From the NCBI GenBank assembly GCA_027623555.1, contig JAQBSZ010000002.1, forward strand, positions 186,001 through 250,000: a stretch of 64,000 nucleotides of DNA. Reading direction: 5' to 3'. The notes under the pieces are model-generated. The model was not told the origin of the DNA. It searched no databases and worked only from the letters and a program-made list of their open reading frames with translations. Positions 1 through 8,778 of the stretch are shown here, piece after piece. This DNA is from Pseudomonadota bacterium. GTDB lineage: Bacteria; Pseudomonadota; Gammaproteobacteria; Pseudomonadales; Pseudohongiellaceae. The first letter of the stretch is position 1. Each line of letters begins with the position of its first letter. The position numbers and the translations under genes were made by a program.

Positions 1-243
1 AAGATCGTGCTGGATACCCTCATGAATGATCTGCCGAATACCTTCACCGAGGTCATTGTCGAGCCCCAGAATATTGAGAAGGCGAATCACTTGAATCCAA
101 TTCACATTCGCGAGTTGCTCGGCAAGAAGTGTTATACGTTCGAATCCGTGGCAAGAACCGAGCTGGAGCAGTTGGGCGAGTGTCTTACACCGACCGTAGC
201 CGATCTGTTTGTTGCGAAGATGAAGGAGACCAGGCATGGATAA
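1..243 (+). CDS. ABC transporter ATP-binding protein, C-terminal fragment (5' end outside window)
   Basis: The frame is open from the first base, so this is the tail of a gene that begins left of the window. Only about 80 residues are visible, with no Walker motifs. The end of the sequence (TVADLFVAKMKE) resembles the C-terminal tail of ABC-2 type exporter ATPases. The stop overlaps the start of an ABC-2 permease by 8 bases, which is the strongest support. The ATPase would energise that permease at the inner membrane. The substrate cannot be told. Confidence 0.7.
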   Translation, partial: KIVLDTLMNDLPNTFTEVIVEPQNIEKANHLNPIHIRELLGKKCYTFESVARTELEQLGECLTPTVADLFVAKMKETRHG

Positions 244-1087
244 GTTTTTATTTGGTCAATTTCAGGGCTTGTTAAAGCGTGAAGTTCTGGAGCACCGGAA
301 TTTGTTTATCTGGGCTCCTGTTATCCTGGGTCTGCTGATATTCATGATCGACTTTCTGGTCATCTCATCCCTGGATGAGGACGCCAAGATTTCCTTCATT
401 GAAAACCTTGCTCGCTTCTTTGCTGGAGGCTCTCCGCTTGAGATGGCGCCCGCGTTCGTGTTTCCAACGCTGCCATTTCTGGGGATTCTCTATATTTGTG
501 CAATTCTCTACCTGACGAATACCTTGTATCAGGACCGAAGAGAACTCAGCGTGCTGTTCTGGCAATCGATGCCTGTATCAAATTTCCAGACCGTGCTATC
601 AAAATTGGTGGCTATTATGCTGATAGCCCCGATTTTTTATGTGGCGGTAATTTTTGCCCTGTATGTGATTGGAATACTCTGGTTGATTATTTCCGGGCTT
701 AGTTACGATATTGATGTTGCCGGGCTGGGTTACATGTTTCTCACCGCGACCCTGAGTCTGCCAATTGTTTACCTGTTCACGGTGACCAGTGCCCTGTGGT
801 TGTTGCCATTTATCGGTTGGCTCCTGTTGTTTTCAGCCTTCGCAAATCGTACTCCCTTATTATGGGCGATTGGCGCCCTGGCACTCATACTGTTCCTGGA
901 AGGATTCATCTTCAGAACCCAGTTCATATCGAACTGGATTGAGACCCGTTCTGACATCGACAATTTCCTGATTGTCGATTATGGGGGGGTCTTCGATCGG
1001 CTGTTCAGCTACGACATGCTGATCGGACTGGTGGTCGGTTCGATCTTTATTTGTGGTTCTGTCTATATGCGTCGCTTCGTCGACTAA
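236..1087 (+). CDS. ABC-2 type transporter permease
   Basis: A 283-residue hydrophobic protein with about six membrane segments (roughly residues 26-48, 85-106, 120-155, 165-200, 208-222 and 260-278). This is the layout of ABC-2 exporter permeases. It starts inside the last codons of the preceding ATPase gene, so the two are translationally coupled. An early periplasmic-type loop precedes the second membrane segment, as in the GldA/NatB-type families. Exporter substrate unknown. Confidence 0.8.
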   Translation: MDKFLFGQFQGLLKREVLEHRNLFIWAPVILGLLIFMIDFLVISSLDEDAKISFIENLARFFAGGSPLEMAPAFVFPTLPFLGILYICAILYLTNTLYQDRRELSVLFWQSMPVSNFQTVLSKLVAIMLIAPIFYVAVIFALYVIGILWLIISGLSYDIDVAGLGYMFLTATLSLPIVYLFTVTSALWLLPFIGWLLLFSAFANRTPLLWAIGALALILFLEGFIFRTQFISNWIETRSDIDNFLIVDYGGVFDRLFSYDMLIGLVVGSIFICGSVYMRRFVD

Positions 1088-1139
1088 CAGCCGCAGAATG
1101 AGAGAGAACCTGCGAGAAAAATACTGTGAGTGAGATCTG

Positions 1140-1340
1140 ATGAGAGAATTAATAAAAGGCAAGATACTGAAAAACCGCTACACCCTGTTACTCACTGTGT
1201 TGAGTGCTTACATAGCAGTGGTAGTCATTGAAGGCGCGATTACCGGGCGGGCTCCAGACTGGCTTCGGTTTGATAATTCCCTGTTTACTCTGGATCTGCG
1301 GGATCTCGATGAACTGAGTGAAATCGATTTCGACTTCTAA
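1140..1340 (+). CDS. Small single-pass membrane protein, unknown function
   Basis: A 66-residue ORF 52 bases after the permease stop. It has a basic N-terminus (MRELIKGKILKNRY), one hydrophobic segment at about residues 16-32 and a very acidic C-terminus. The topology suggests an accessory subunit of the ABC exporter or the truncated first membrane segment of a larger permease-like protein. No recognised family. The ribosome-binding site is poor, so the call is tentative. Confidence 0.4.
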   Translation: MRELIKGKILKNRYTLLLTVLSAYIAVVVIEGAITGRAPDWLRFDNSLFTLDLRDLDELSEIDFDF

Positions 1341-1398
1341 ATACTGACTGGCAGGACTGGCAGAACTGATACGATTGAGAGACAACTTATAAAACCAG

Positions 1399-1427
1399 TT
1401 GACACCGAATATCGATTCCAATACAGT
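1399..1427 (+). promoter_or_regulatory. Candidate sigma-70 promoter for the leader/GNAT/aminotransferase unit
   Basis: A perfect TTGACA (1399-1404) is followed after 17 bases by TACAGT (1422-1427), 4 of 6 matches to the -10 consensus. Transcription would start near 1434, about 47 bases before the leader peptide ORF. Seen in sequence; activity inferred. Confidence 0.5.
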
Positions 1428-1480
1428 TTCGCGCTCTACGGGAATGAACCAACATCTAGTAGCATAACGAATCAAGACGA

Positions 1481-1591
1481 ATGATTACTACCGTACACAG
1501 CAATACTCTGGATCAGGCAGCAATATTAAGTGCAGCGGCCCGTCGTGCAGCGCGCGCGAGAATTACTCGCTCTGGAGAACTGTGGTTTTAA
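1481..1591 (+). CDS. Arg-rich 36-residue leader peptide, putative attenuator
   Basis: An ATG ORF of 36 codons sits between a good promoter and an intrinsic terminator that lies directly before the next gene. Codons 21-30 include five arginines (cgt cgt ... cgc ... aga ... cgc), and the peptide ends in SGELWF. The GGAGA at 1574-1578, within the Ser-Gly-Glu codons, can pair with TCTCC (1630-1634) in the terminator loop, giving a possible alternative fold. The layout is that of a transcription attenuator leader. Arginine as the sensed signal is inferred from codon content and from the acetylornithine-type aminotransferase downstream. A stalling peptide sensing something else is equally possible. 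Confidence 0.5.
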   Translation: MITTVHSNTLDQAAILSAAARRAARARITRSGELWF

Positions 1592-1619
1592 TTAGTTAAC
1601 AAAACGAATTAGCAAAAAA

Positions 1620-1654
1620 CCTCTAAGTGTCTCCGACCTTAGGGGTTTTTTTTT
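1620..1654 (+). terminator. Intrinsic terminator between leader peptide and GNAT gene (attenuator)
   Basis: The stem cctctaag / cttagggg (one G-T wobble) has a 10-base loop and is followed by nine T residues. It ends only 17 bases before the ATG of the next gene, so it would stop leader transcripts before that gene unless anti-terminated. Confidence 0.7.
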
Positions 1655-1671
1655 GCCACAAGGAAATAATG

Positions 1672-2433
1672 ATGAGGATTGCCGAGATTGAACTCGCCAC
1701 GCGTAGTTCCTGGCCTGCGCTGGAAGAGCTGGAATGCCCTGTCGGGATTCTTCGTTATGCGGCGGGTGTTACTCGCCGCACAAATTCGATGACACCCTCG
1801 AGTGATCCGAATCTGTGTCCTGCCGAACTCATCGAAATCACGGAAGCGTTCTTCCGACAGAAAAATCTACCCCCAATAGTACGCGTCATCGCTGGCTCCC
1901 GGGCGGACAATATTCGCTTGAGTGTGCTCGATCAACGCCTGGAAGATTCCAGTTATAGCCTGGCAAGCCCAACCAGGGTGATGACCTTGCAGCTTGCAGA
2001 CTCCGGTACAGCAGCTTCACCTCGCCAAGACAATTATCTGAAGCGACTTGATCCTCTTGCATGGTCAGCCTCGTGGCACTCTCTGAAGCGTCTACAACCC
2101 GCCCTGTTGCCTGTGTATCAGGCGATGCTGATAAAGATAATGGATCCTGCCTGCTACTTGCTCAGTAAAGATGCCCAGGGCAATCCGGTTGCAGCCGGAA
2201 TGGCGGTGATCTCCAACGGTGCGCTGGGAGTGTTCGGAATAGCGACCCTTGCCAGCGAGAGGAGGAAAGGTTTTGCGGCCGGGCTACTGGCGGAGCTCCT
2301 GCATTGGGGCCGGCAGCAAGGGGCCAGGTACGCCTACTTGCAGGTGGAAAAGGCCAACACCGCGGCAGTAAACCTGTATAAAAAGTTTGGCTTCGTTGAC
2401 AGGTACAGCTACTGGTATCGCGAAAAACAGTAG
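1672..2433 (+). CDS. GNAT-family N-acetyltransferase
   Basis: About 253 residues. The C-terminal third is a GNAT domain: the acetyl-CoA pyrophosphate-binding signature (ERRKGFAAGLL) is followed by the usual VEKANTAAVNLYKKFGF helix. The N-terminal half is variable and probably binds the substrate. An upstream in-frame GTG lies inside the terminator stem. The ATG at 1672 is preferred because AGGAA at 1661-1665 is correctly spaced from it, with 1669 as an alternative. It is followed after 30 bases by a class-III aminotransferase, and the pair lies behind the leader/terminator. A role in amino-acid acetylation is inferred; the substrate is unknown. Confidence 0.75.
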   Translation: MRIAEIELATRSSWPALEELECPVGILRYAAGVTRRTNSMTPSSDPNLCPAELIEITEAFFRQKNLPPIVRVIAGSRADNIRLSVLDQRLEDSSYSLASPTRVMTLQLADSGTAASPRQDNYLKRLDPLAWSASWHSLKRLQPALLPVYQAMLIKIMDPACYLLSKDAQGNPVAAGMAVISNGALGVFGIATLASERRKGFAAGLLAELLHWGRQQGARYAYLQVEKANTAAVNLYKKFGFVDRYSYWYREKQ

Positions 2434-2463
2434 CCTGAATCAACAGCGGGCAGGGGAGAGACT

Positions 2464-3663
2464 ATGAATACGATAGAAATTGAAGATCGACTGGGGATTA
2501 CCTTCTGCAATCGTCAGGCTATAGCCATAGAACGCGGCGAAGGCTCCTATGTGTGGGATGAGAACGGAGACAGGTATCTGGACTTCACGTCCGGGTGGGG
2601 AGTTACCTGCCTGGGACATTCCCATCCAAAAATTACAGAGGCCATCTACAAGCAGGCACAAAAAATCATCCAGAACCCAAACTCTGGATTCACCTATTCG
2701 CCATCGCGCGCCAAATTGTTGACCATTCTAAAGGACTTGCTGCCGGCGCAACTGGAGAAAGTATACTTCGCCAGCAGCGGAGCCGAGGCAAATGATGCGG
2801 CTATCAAACTGGCGAGAAAAATTACCGGGAAGGTAAAAATCGTATCGACACTGGGTTCGTTTCACGGCAGGACTTTTAACACTCTCTCGGTATCAGTGGG
2901 TCGGGAAAACACCGAACAATTTCTACCCGCACTGCTTGAGAATGAATTTGTAGCCTTCGGTGATGTGGCCGCAATGCGCAGTGCAGTAGATGACAAAACT
3001 GCCGCCGTCATCATTGAGCCGATTCAAGGTGAAGGCGGGGTAAGGATACCACTGGCTTCCTACCTGTCTTGCGTTGCGCAAATCTGCCGGCAGCGCGGCG
3101 CGCTCCTGATTGTCGACGAAATCCAGACTGGCTTCGGTCGCACTGGCACCTTCTTCGCGCTCGAACAAAGCGAGCCAGCAGTCGCGCCAGATATACTGAC
3201 CATGGGCAAAGGCATTGCCGGGGGATTCCCGTTGGCCGCCTTCGCGGTCACAGAGCGAATTAATGCCCGGATTCAGAAGGGTGATCATGGCGGGACCTAC
3301 TGTGGCAATCCTCTGGGCTGCGCAGTGGCCACTGCCGTAGTGTCCGAACTTATTCAGCAGAACTTGCCGCATCGAGCACGGCAGTTCGGAAAAACTTTAC
3401 TCGGTCGATTAGCGCAGCTCAAACAAATCCACCCGGGCAAAATCATCGACGTGCGCGGCAAAGGGCTGCTGTGTGCGCTGGAACTTGCCAGTGACGAACT
3501 CGTTCAGTGTGTAACTCGCAATTGTCTCAAGCAAGGCTTGCTGATTACTCCGACCCGCAACAGTGTGGTGCGATTGATTCCATCGCTGTTACTATCGGAG
3601 AGTGAACTGGAAGAAGCGCTGCGTATTCTGGATAAATCAATTGCCGCGGCTGTCGGTAATTGA
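2464..3663 (+). CDS. Class-III PLP aminotransferase, acetylornithine aminotransferase-like
   Basis: 399 residues, the usual length for the ArgD/GabT family. The PLP-binding features are present: the SSGAEAND phosphate-binding turn (about 104-111), the DEIQTGFGRTG segment with Asp218, and Lys249 in TMGKGIAGGFP forming the Schiff base. Such enzymes move an amino group from an omega-amine (acetylornithine, diaminobutyrate, GABA and others) to 2-oxoglutarate. GGGGAGA lies at a good distance from the ATG. With the upstream GNAT and Arg-rich leader, an arginine/ornithine-related route is plausible but not proven. Confidence 0.85.
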   Translation: MNTIEIEDRLGITFCNRQAIAIERGEGSYVWDENGDRYLDFTSGWGVTCLGHSHPKITEAIYKQAQKIIQNPNSGFTYSPSRAKLLTILKDLLPAQLEKVYFASSGAEANDAAIKLARKITGKVKIVSTLGSFHGRTFNTLSVSVGRENTEQFLPALLENEFVAFGDVAAMRSAVDDKTAAVIIEPIQGEGGVRIPLASYLSCVAQICRQRGALLIVDEIQTGFGRTGTFFALEQSEPAVAPDILTMGKGIAGGFPLAAFAVTERINARIQKGDHGGTYCGNPLGCAVATAVVSELIQQNLPHRARQFGKTLLGRLAQLKQIHPGKIIDVRGKGLLCALELASDELVQCVTRNCLKQGLLITPTRNSVVRLIPSLLLSESELEEALRILDKSIAAAVGN

Positions 3664-3717
3664 AGAATTACGCTAGACTGCGCCGTCTAATTCACTATAA
3701 CAGATCAGGATTAAGCA

Positions 3718-4743
3718 ATGCCAAAAAATAAACGTGTACTCCTCGCCCAGCGTCCCGTGGGAGAGCCGGGCGACGAATGTTTCAAAATTGAGGAAGTCGA
3801 CATTCCTGAGCTTGGAGACAATGAAATTCTCATCAAGGTCTGCTGGTTATCACTGGATCCCTACATGCGTGGTCGCATGAATGATATGAAGTCTTATGTC
3901 GAGCCCTTACAGATTGGCGATGTCATGACGGGTGAATCGACGGGCATCGTGGTCAAGTCAAACTCGGAGAAGTGGCAGGTAGGAGATCGCATCGCTGCCC
4001 ACATGGGATGGCAGTCCTATATTGTCGCGAAGGGTGACGATCCCAGGTTAATGAAGGTAGACCTTGGCAATGGCAGCTTGTCGGCGCACATCGGCGTAGT
4101 AGGAATGCCTGGCCGCACCGCTTATTTTGGTCTGACGGAGGTGGGCAAACCCAAGGCTGGGGAAACCCTGGTCGTGGCAGCTGCCTCCGGAGCCGTAGGC
4201 TCCGCAGTGGGTCAGATCGCCAAGATTCTGGGGCTAAGAGCTGTCGGCATCGCCGGTGGTGCGGAAAAATGTCGTTATGTCAAAGAACAGCTGCAATTCG
4301 ATGCAGCGATCGATTATAAAGCCGGCAACTTCACCGAACAGCTTGCCAAAGCCTGTCCCGATGGAATCGACATCTATTTCGAAAACGTAGGTGGGGACGT
4401 AACGAGGGCTGTGGCTCCCTTATTGAATGAAGGTGCCCGGGTGCCTATCTGTGGTTACATCTCCAACTATAACGATGCAGATATCAGCAAATCCGAGTCA
4501 CCGTTTCAAATCCTGGAAAAACTCGATCCGGTTCCTGAACACCGCTTCTTTGTAGTGTTTGAATGGCAGGATCGCTATGAAGAAGCGACCCGACAGCTCG
4601 GTGCATGGGTGAAAGAGGGCAGCTTGAAATACCGGGAATGTATCGGTGAAGGTTTGGATAATGCGCCGGAACTATTGCGAGGGCTGCTGAAAGGCAAGAA
4701 CTTTGGCAAGCAGTTGGTGAAAATCGCCGATGAAGAATTATGA
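3718..4743 (+). CDS. NADP-dependent oxidoreductase, zinc-free MDR superfamily (CurA/PTGR-like)
   Basis: 341 residues. It has the signature of the leukotriene B4 dehydrogenase/curcumin reductase group: SLDPYMRGRM near residue 45, a GroES-like N-terminal domain, then a Rossmann nucleotide-binding segment (VVAAASGAVGSAVGQIA). No catalytic zinc ligands are seen. Such enzymes reduce the C=C bond of alpha,beta-unsaturated ketones with NADPH in the cytoplasm. Its stop overlaps the next ATG (ATGA), coupling it to an SDR. Confidence 0.85.
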   Translation: MPKNKRVLLAQRPVGEPGDECFKIEEVDIPELGDNEILIKVCWLSLDPYMRGRMNDMKSYVEPLQIGDVMTGESTGIVVKSNSEKWQVGDRIAAHMGWQSYIVAKGDDPRLMKVDLGNGSLSAHIGVVGMPGRTAYFGLTEVGKPKAGETLVVAAASGAVGSAVGQIAKILGLRAVGIAGGAEKCRYVKEQLQFDAAIDYKAGNFTEQLAKACPDGIDIYFENVGGDVTRAVAPLLNEGARVPICGYISNYNDADISKSESPFQILEKLDPVPEHRFFVVFEWQDRYEEATRQLGAWVKEGSLKYRECIGEGLDNAPELLRGLLKGKNFGKQLVKIADEEL

Positions 4744-5570
4744 CGTCAGACGCTGACAGCTCTTATGCGATAAGCAATCTTTTCTCACTGACAGGAAAGA
4801 CTGCCCTGGTTACTGGTGGCTCCAGCGGCCTGGGACTGATAATGGCTAAAGGTCTGCTCCAGAATGGAGTGCGAGTCATCATCGCATCACGCAAGAAAGA
4901 GAAGTGCGACCTGGCACTTAAAGAGTTGGCTCCGTTCGGTGAATGCTACGCGGTTAGTTGTGATGTGACCCAAGCTGAAGATCGGAAGAGGCTGGTAAGC
5001 GAAGTTGAAAAACAATTCGGTGCACTTTCAATTCTGATCAATAATGCCGGTGCAAACTGGGGTGCCCCGCTGCATGAATATCCAGACGAAGGTTTTGCCA
5101 AGGTTATCGATACCAATCTCAATGCAGTCTTCTCCCTGACACGCGATGTGCTATCTCTGCTTGAGAAGTCGGCATCTCCGGAAGATCCGGCTCGCGTGAT
5201 TAACGTCGGTTCCATGGACGGCATTCACGTACCTATTGTACAGAGGGTACCGACGTTCGCGTATTCGGCCAGCAAGGCTGCCCTGCACCATTTGACCAGA
5301 ACTCTGGCGGTCGATCTTGCATCGAAACACATTACAGTCAACGCTGTGGCACCTGGATTCTTCGAGTCGAGGATGACCGGCTATGTATTCGAACATTACA
5401 AGCAGGATATCGAAGACGATTGTCCCCTGCATCGGGTCGGTAAGCCCGATGAGATGGTGGGCATCATTGTGTATCTGGCCTCTCGAGCTGGCGCCTACAC
5501 CAATGGCACGGTCATACCGGTAGATGGTGGAACCAGTATTTCCAAGGGGGCCAGGTCATGGACAAGCTAG
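4740..5570 (+). CDS. SDR-family oxidoreductase
   Basis: 276 residues of the classical short-chain dehydrogenase type: TGGSSGLG cofactor loop near residue 26, NNAG near 102, the catalytic Ser in NVGSMDG and YSASK carrying the Tyr and Lys. The C-terminal VDGGTS is typical. It is translationally coupled to the preceding reductase through ATGA. A 3-oxoacyl or steroid-like carbonyl substrate is likely; the true substrate is unknown. Confidence 0.85.
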   Translation: MTSDADSSYAISNLFSLTGKTALVTGGSSGLGLIMAKGLLQNGVRVIIASRKKEKCDLALKELAPFGECYAVSCDVTQAEDRKRLVSEVEKQFGALSILINNAGANWGAPLHEYPDEGFAKVIDTNLNAVFSLTRDVLSLLEKSASPEDPARVINVGSMDGIHVPIVQRVPTFAYSASKAALHHLTRTLAVDLASKHITVNAVAPGFFESRMTGYVFEHYKQDIEDDCPLHRVGKPDEMVGIIVYLASRAGAYTNGTVIPVDGGTSISKGARSWTS

Positions 5571-5812
5571 GGATCCAGCGCCGACCCAAAGTTAGGTACT
5601 CGAGCGCTTCAGTCTTGCAGTTTGCAGTGAGTCTCTGATAGCGACTCGTTTGTTTTGCTAGTGCATTTTCTCAGGTTGCTTCTTGTTCTTTTTATTGCGC
5701 TTAATTGTTGTTAGGCAGAGTACTTGCTAGTTTAGCTATTCCCTGATCATCAGAAACTAACCGGCTTAGCAAGCCATTGTGCCGCCAAAGCCGCAACTCA
5801 GATGGAGATAAT

Positions 5813-6577
5813 ATGAGCTTGTTCAGTCTTGAAAACAAAGTGGCAATAATCACCGGGTCAACCAAGGGTATTGGCAAGGCAATAGCTGAGCGGATGGCCG
5901 AGCAGGGAGCGAAGGTGGTAGTGTCCAGTCGGAACCAGGACGCCTGCGATGCAGTGGCTGCTGGGATAAAGGCGAAGGGTAGCGAAGCCATCGCCGTGGC
6001 CTGCAATATTAACTACAAAGAACAACTACAGCAGCTGGTGGCGAAGACGCGAGAGCAATTCGGAAAAGTCGACATTCTGGTCTGTAACGCCGCGCTCAAT
6101 CCCTATTTCGGCCCCTCTCAAGATATACCCGATGCAGCGTTTGACAAGGTTATGCACGCTAACATCGGCAGCGTTCACCGACTCTGCCAGCTGGTAATTC
6201 CCGGCATGGCAGACAGCGGAGGCGGGGCGGTTATCATCGTATCTTCCATCGGCGGCTTAAAGGGTACCGAAAATCTCGGTGCCTATGCGATTTCCAAGGC
6301 GGCCGATATGCAGATCGCCCGTAACCTGGCGGTCGAATGGGGGCCTAAGAATGTGCGGGTAAATTGTATTGCACCGGGACTGGTAAGAACGGAGTTTGCC
6401 CGTGCACTCTGGGAGAATCCGGAAATCTACCAGGCGACTGTTGCTAAATACCCACTAAGACGCATTGGCGAGCCGGATGAAATCGCCGGTGCGGCGGTTT
6501 TTCTTGCATCCGAGGCAGGAAGTTTTACGACAGGTCAAACAATCGTGATCGATGGTGGTGGTACAATCGCAGGCTGA
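5813..6577 (+). CDS. SDR-family oxidoreductase (DHRS4-like)
   Basis: 254 residues from the ATG at 5813, which has GGAG upstream; an in-frame start at 5777 lacks one. Classical SDR motifs: TGSTKGIG, a variant [11 protein letters not shown] in place of NNAG, catalytic Ser in VSSIGG, and YAISK. The NAA(x)NP variant is typical of DHRS4-like carbonyl reductases. The acyl-CoA dehydrogenase gene follows after 35 bases, which suggests a shared fatty-acid or branched acyl-CoA degradation route. Confidence 0.85.
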   Translation: MSLFSLENKVAIITGSTKGIGKAIAERMAEQGAKVVVSSRNQDACDAVAAGIKAKGSEAIAVACNINYKEQLQQLVAKTREQFGKVDILVCNAALNPYFGPSQDIPDAAFDKVMHANIGSVHRLCQLVIPGMADSGGGAVIIVSSIGGLKGTENLGAYAISKAADMQIARNLAVEWGPKNVRVNCIAPGLVRTEFARALWENPEIYQATVAKYPLRRIGEPDEIAGAAVFLASEAGSFTTGQTIVIDGGGTIAG

Positions 6578-6612
6578 TCAGGAAAACAGAGTCGAGGCAG
6601 AGGATTAAAATC

Positions 6613-7833
6613 ATGATGGATTTGGGATTATCAGAAGAACTGGTGGAAGTGCGAGAGAAGATTCGCCGCTTCGTCGAAGAAAAAGTCGAACCAGTTGAGC
6701 AGGAATATCATCACGAAGTAAGCGTTGGAGATCGCTGGTCCCATACTCCGCGGCAGGATGAAATTCTGAACAGCTTGAAGGAAGAGGCGCGGCGCATGGG
6801 GCTATGGAATTTCTTCCTTCCTGAGAGTCAGGGAGGAGGCGGAATTTCCAATCTCGAGTATGCTCATCTGGCTGAAATCATGGGCAGAAGCAGGCTCGCC
6901 TCTGAAGCATTCAACTGCAGCGCGCCGGATACAGGAAATATGGAGGTGCTGGAACGTTACGGTTCTGAAGAACAAAAGAAACAATGGCTCGAACCACTGC
7001 TGGCTGGCGAGATTCGCTCTGCGTTCGCGATGACTGAACCGAATGTGGCCTCGTCTGATGCCACCAATATTTCCACCAGCGCGGTGCTGGACGGAGACGA
7101 ATGGGTAATCAGCGGAGAGAAGTTTTATATCTCCGGTGCCGGGGATGCTCGCTGCAAAATCATGATCACGATGGTAGTTACAGATCCGGATGCGCCCAAG
7201 CACACGCGCCAATCCCAAATTCTCGTGCCGATGGATGCTGAAGGCGTGGAAGTAGTAAGGCCCATGGAGGTATTCGGTCGCGACGATGCGCCGCATGGTC
7301 ATATGCACATCAAGTTTCACAATGTTCGAGTTCCCGAGAGCAACATCATCCTGGGCCGGGGCCGAGGCTTCGAAATTTCCCAGGGTAGACTCGGCCCGGG
7401 TCGAATTCACCATTGCATGCGATCTATTGGCGCAGCAGAGAAAGCCCTGGATCTCATGTGCAAACGGGCGCTGAGCAGAGAAGCCTTTGGAAAACCCCTG
7501 GCCGAGCTGGGCGGCAACTATGACGTTATCGCCGATAGCAGAATAGAGATTGATATGTGTCGATTACTGACCTACAAGGCCGCCTGGTTAATGGATAAGA
7601 TAGGCAACAAGGCAGCAAGGGATGCTATTTCCCAGATCAAGGTAGCGGTTCCCAACATGGCGTTACGGGTCATTGATCGCGCAATACAGATGCACGGTGC
7701 AGCCGGTGTTTCCCAGGATTTTCCGCTGGCCGCCCTGTGGACCAGTCAGCGTACGCTGCGACTTGCCGATGGACCGGATGAAGTCCATCGCCGCGTGGTT
7801 GCCAGGAAAGAGTTGGCGAAACACACCAGATAG
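6613..7833 (+). CDS. Acyl-CoA dehydrogenase family protein (ACAD10/11-like)
   Basis: 406 residues, full length. It has the three-part acyl-CoA dehydrogenase layout. The middle beta domain carries [16 protein letters not shown] and [14 protein letters not shown] for FAD and substrate contact. The C-terminal helical domain contains [14 protein letters not shown] and ends [18 protein letters not shown], typical of the ACAD10/11 group. It oxidises an acyl-CoA with FAD and passes electrons to ETF. Co-transcribed with the upstream SDR and ended by a strong terminator. Confidence 0.9.
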   Translation: MMDLGLSEELVEVREKIRRFVEEKVEPVEQEYHHEVSVGDRWSHTPRQDEILNSLKEEARRMGLWNFFLPESQGGGGISNLEYAHLAEIMGRSRLASEAFNCSAPDTGNMEVLERYGSEEQKKQWLEPLLAGEIRSAFAMTEPNVASSDATNISTSAVLDGDEWVISGEKFYISGAGDARCKIMITMVVTDPDAPKHTRQSQILVPMDAEGVEVVRPMEVFGRDDAPHGHMHIKFHNVRVPESNIILGRGRGFEISQGRLGPGRIHHCMRSIGAAEKALDLMCKRALSREAFGKPLAELGGNYDVIADSRIEIDMCRLLTYKAAWLMDKIGNKAARDAISQIKVAVPNMALRVIDRAIQMHGAAGVSQDFPLAALWTSQRTLRLADGPDEVHRRVVARKELAKHTR

Positions 7834-7847
7834 GTAATTCTTACCTG

Positions 7848-7875
7848 AAAATGGGAACTTCGGTTCCCATTTTTT
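7848..7875 (+). terminator. Intrinsic terminator after acyl-CoA dehydrogenase
   Basis: A perfect 11-bp stem (aaaatgggaac / gttcccatttt) is closed by a UUCG tetraloop and followed by a T run. It ends just before the next operon. Confidence 0.9.
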
Positions 7876-7899
7876 ATAAAGCTCAACACTACTAATAGA

Positions 7900-8778
7900 G
7901 TGGCTTCTTCCTTGCCTGATTCTGTCGCTGTCATTATTCCAACGCACAATCGTGCTCACACGCTGGGCAGGGCATTAGAATCTGTCTATGGGCAATCCAG
8001 GCCGGCAGATGAGGTCTGTGTCATCGATGATGGATCTGAAGACGCGACAAGACAGCTGGTTCTAGAACAGTTCCCGCAATCCCGCTACATCTATCAGCCA
8101 AATGCCGGAGTAAGTTCAGCGCGTAACGCCGGAGTGGCTGCTACCGAAAGCGTCTGGCTGGCCTTCCTGGATTCTGATGACGAATGGCTGCCGACCAAAC
8201 TGGAACGTCAGCTGGCAGAAATAAGCCATGATCCTGCCTGCCGATTACTGCATTGTGATGAAATCTGGATTCGCAATGGAGTGCGGGTAAATCCACGAAA
8301 TAAGCACCGGAAGAATGTTGGTGATGTGTTCGAGCACTGTTTGCGGGAGTGTGTGATCGCTCCCTCGGCAGTCTTGTTACAGCGCAGTCTTCTCGAAGAA
8401 ATGCATGGATTCGATGAGGAGCTGCCTGTCTGTGAAGACTACGATCTCTGGTTGAAGATAGGCAGTCGTTATCCGGTTGCCTATGTTGACGAGGCACTAC
8501 TGAACAAATTTGGTAAACACAAAGACCAGTTGTCTTCACGGCATTGGGGAAGGGATCGATTTCGCGTCAGGGCACTGGCCAATCTCCTGGACTCAGCTAC
8601 TTTGACTTCGCAGCAGTACAGCGCCGCTCTGCGCACCCTGCTTGCCAAGAGTGAAATCCTGGTACAGGGCGCGTTGAAGCGGGGCAACGAAGCAACTGCA
8701 ACTGCTTTCCAGGCTGTGATCGACAAATACAGCAATACTGAGAAGAAATCCGAAAGTGCTGAAATATTACTACAATGA
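7900..8778 (+). CDS. Glycosyltransferase family 2 protein
   Basis: 292 residues with the GT-A fold start VAVIIPTHNRAHTLGRAL, DDGS near residue 47, and the metal-binding DSDDEW near 91. A later PVCEDYDLWLK segment is typical of GT2 enzymes of the WcaA type. It starts at GTG and lacks a clear membrane anchor, so it is a cytoplasmic transferase using a nucleotide sugar. Its stop overlaps the next gene (ATGA), placing it first in a four-gene operon with a nucleosidase-like protein, an SPL radical SAM protein and an SDR. Acceptor unknown. Confidence 0.85.
   Translation: MASSLPDSVAVIIPTHNRAHTLGRALESVYGQSRPADEVCVIDDGSEDATRQLVLEQFPQSRYIYQPNAGVSSARNAGVAATESVWLAFLDSDDEWLPTKLERQLAEISHDPACRLLHCDEIWIRNGVRVNPRNKHRKNVGDVFEHCLRECVIAPSAVLLQRSLLEEMHGFDEELPVCEDYDLWLKIGSRYPVAYVDEALLNKFGKHKDQLSSRHWGRDRFRVRALANLLDSATLTSQQYSAALRTLLAKSEILVQGALKRGNEATATAFQAVIDKYSNTEKKSESAEILLQ

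Noticed and set aside
1188-1475. Minus-strand 95-codon open frame opposite the small membrane ORF
   Set aside because: No ribosome-binding site or recognisable protein pattern; it lies opposite the promoter and the small plus-strand ORF.
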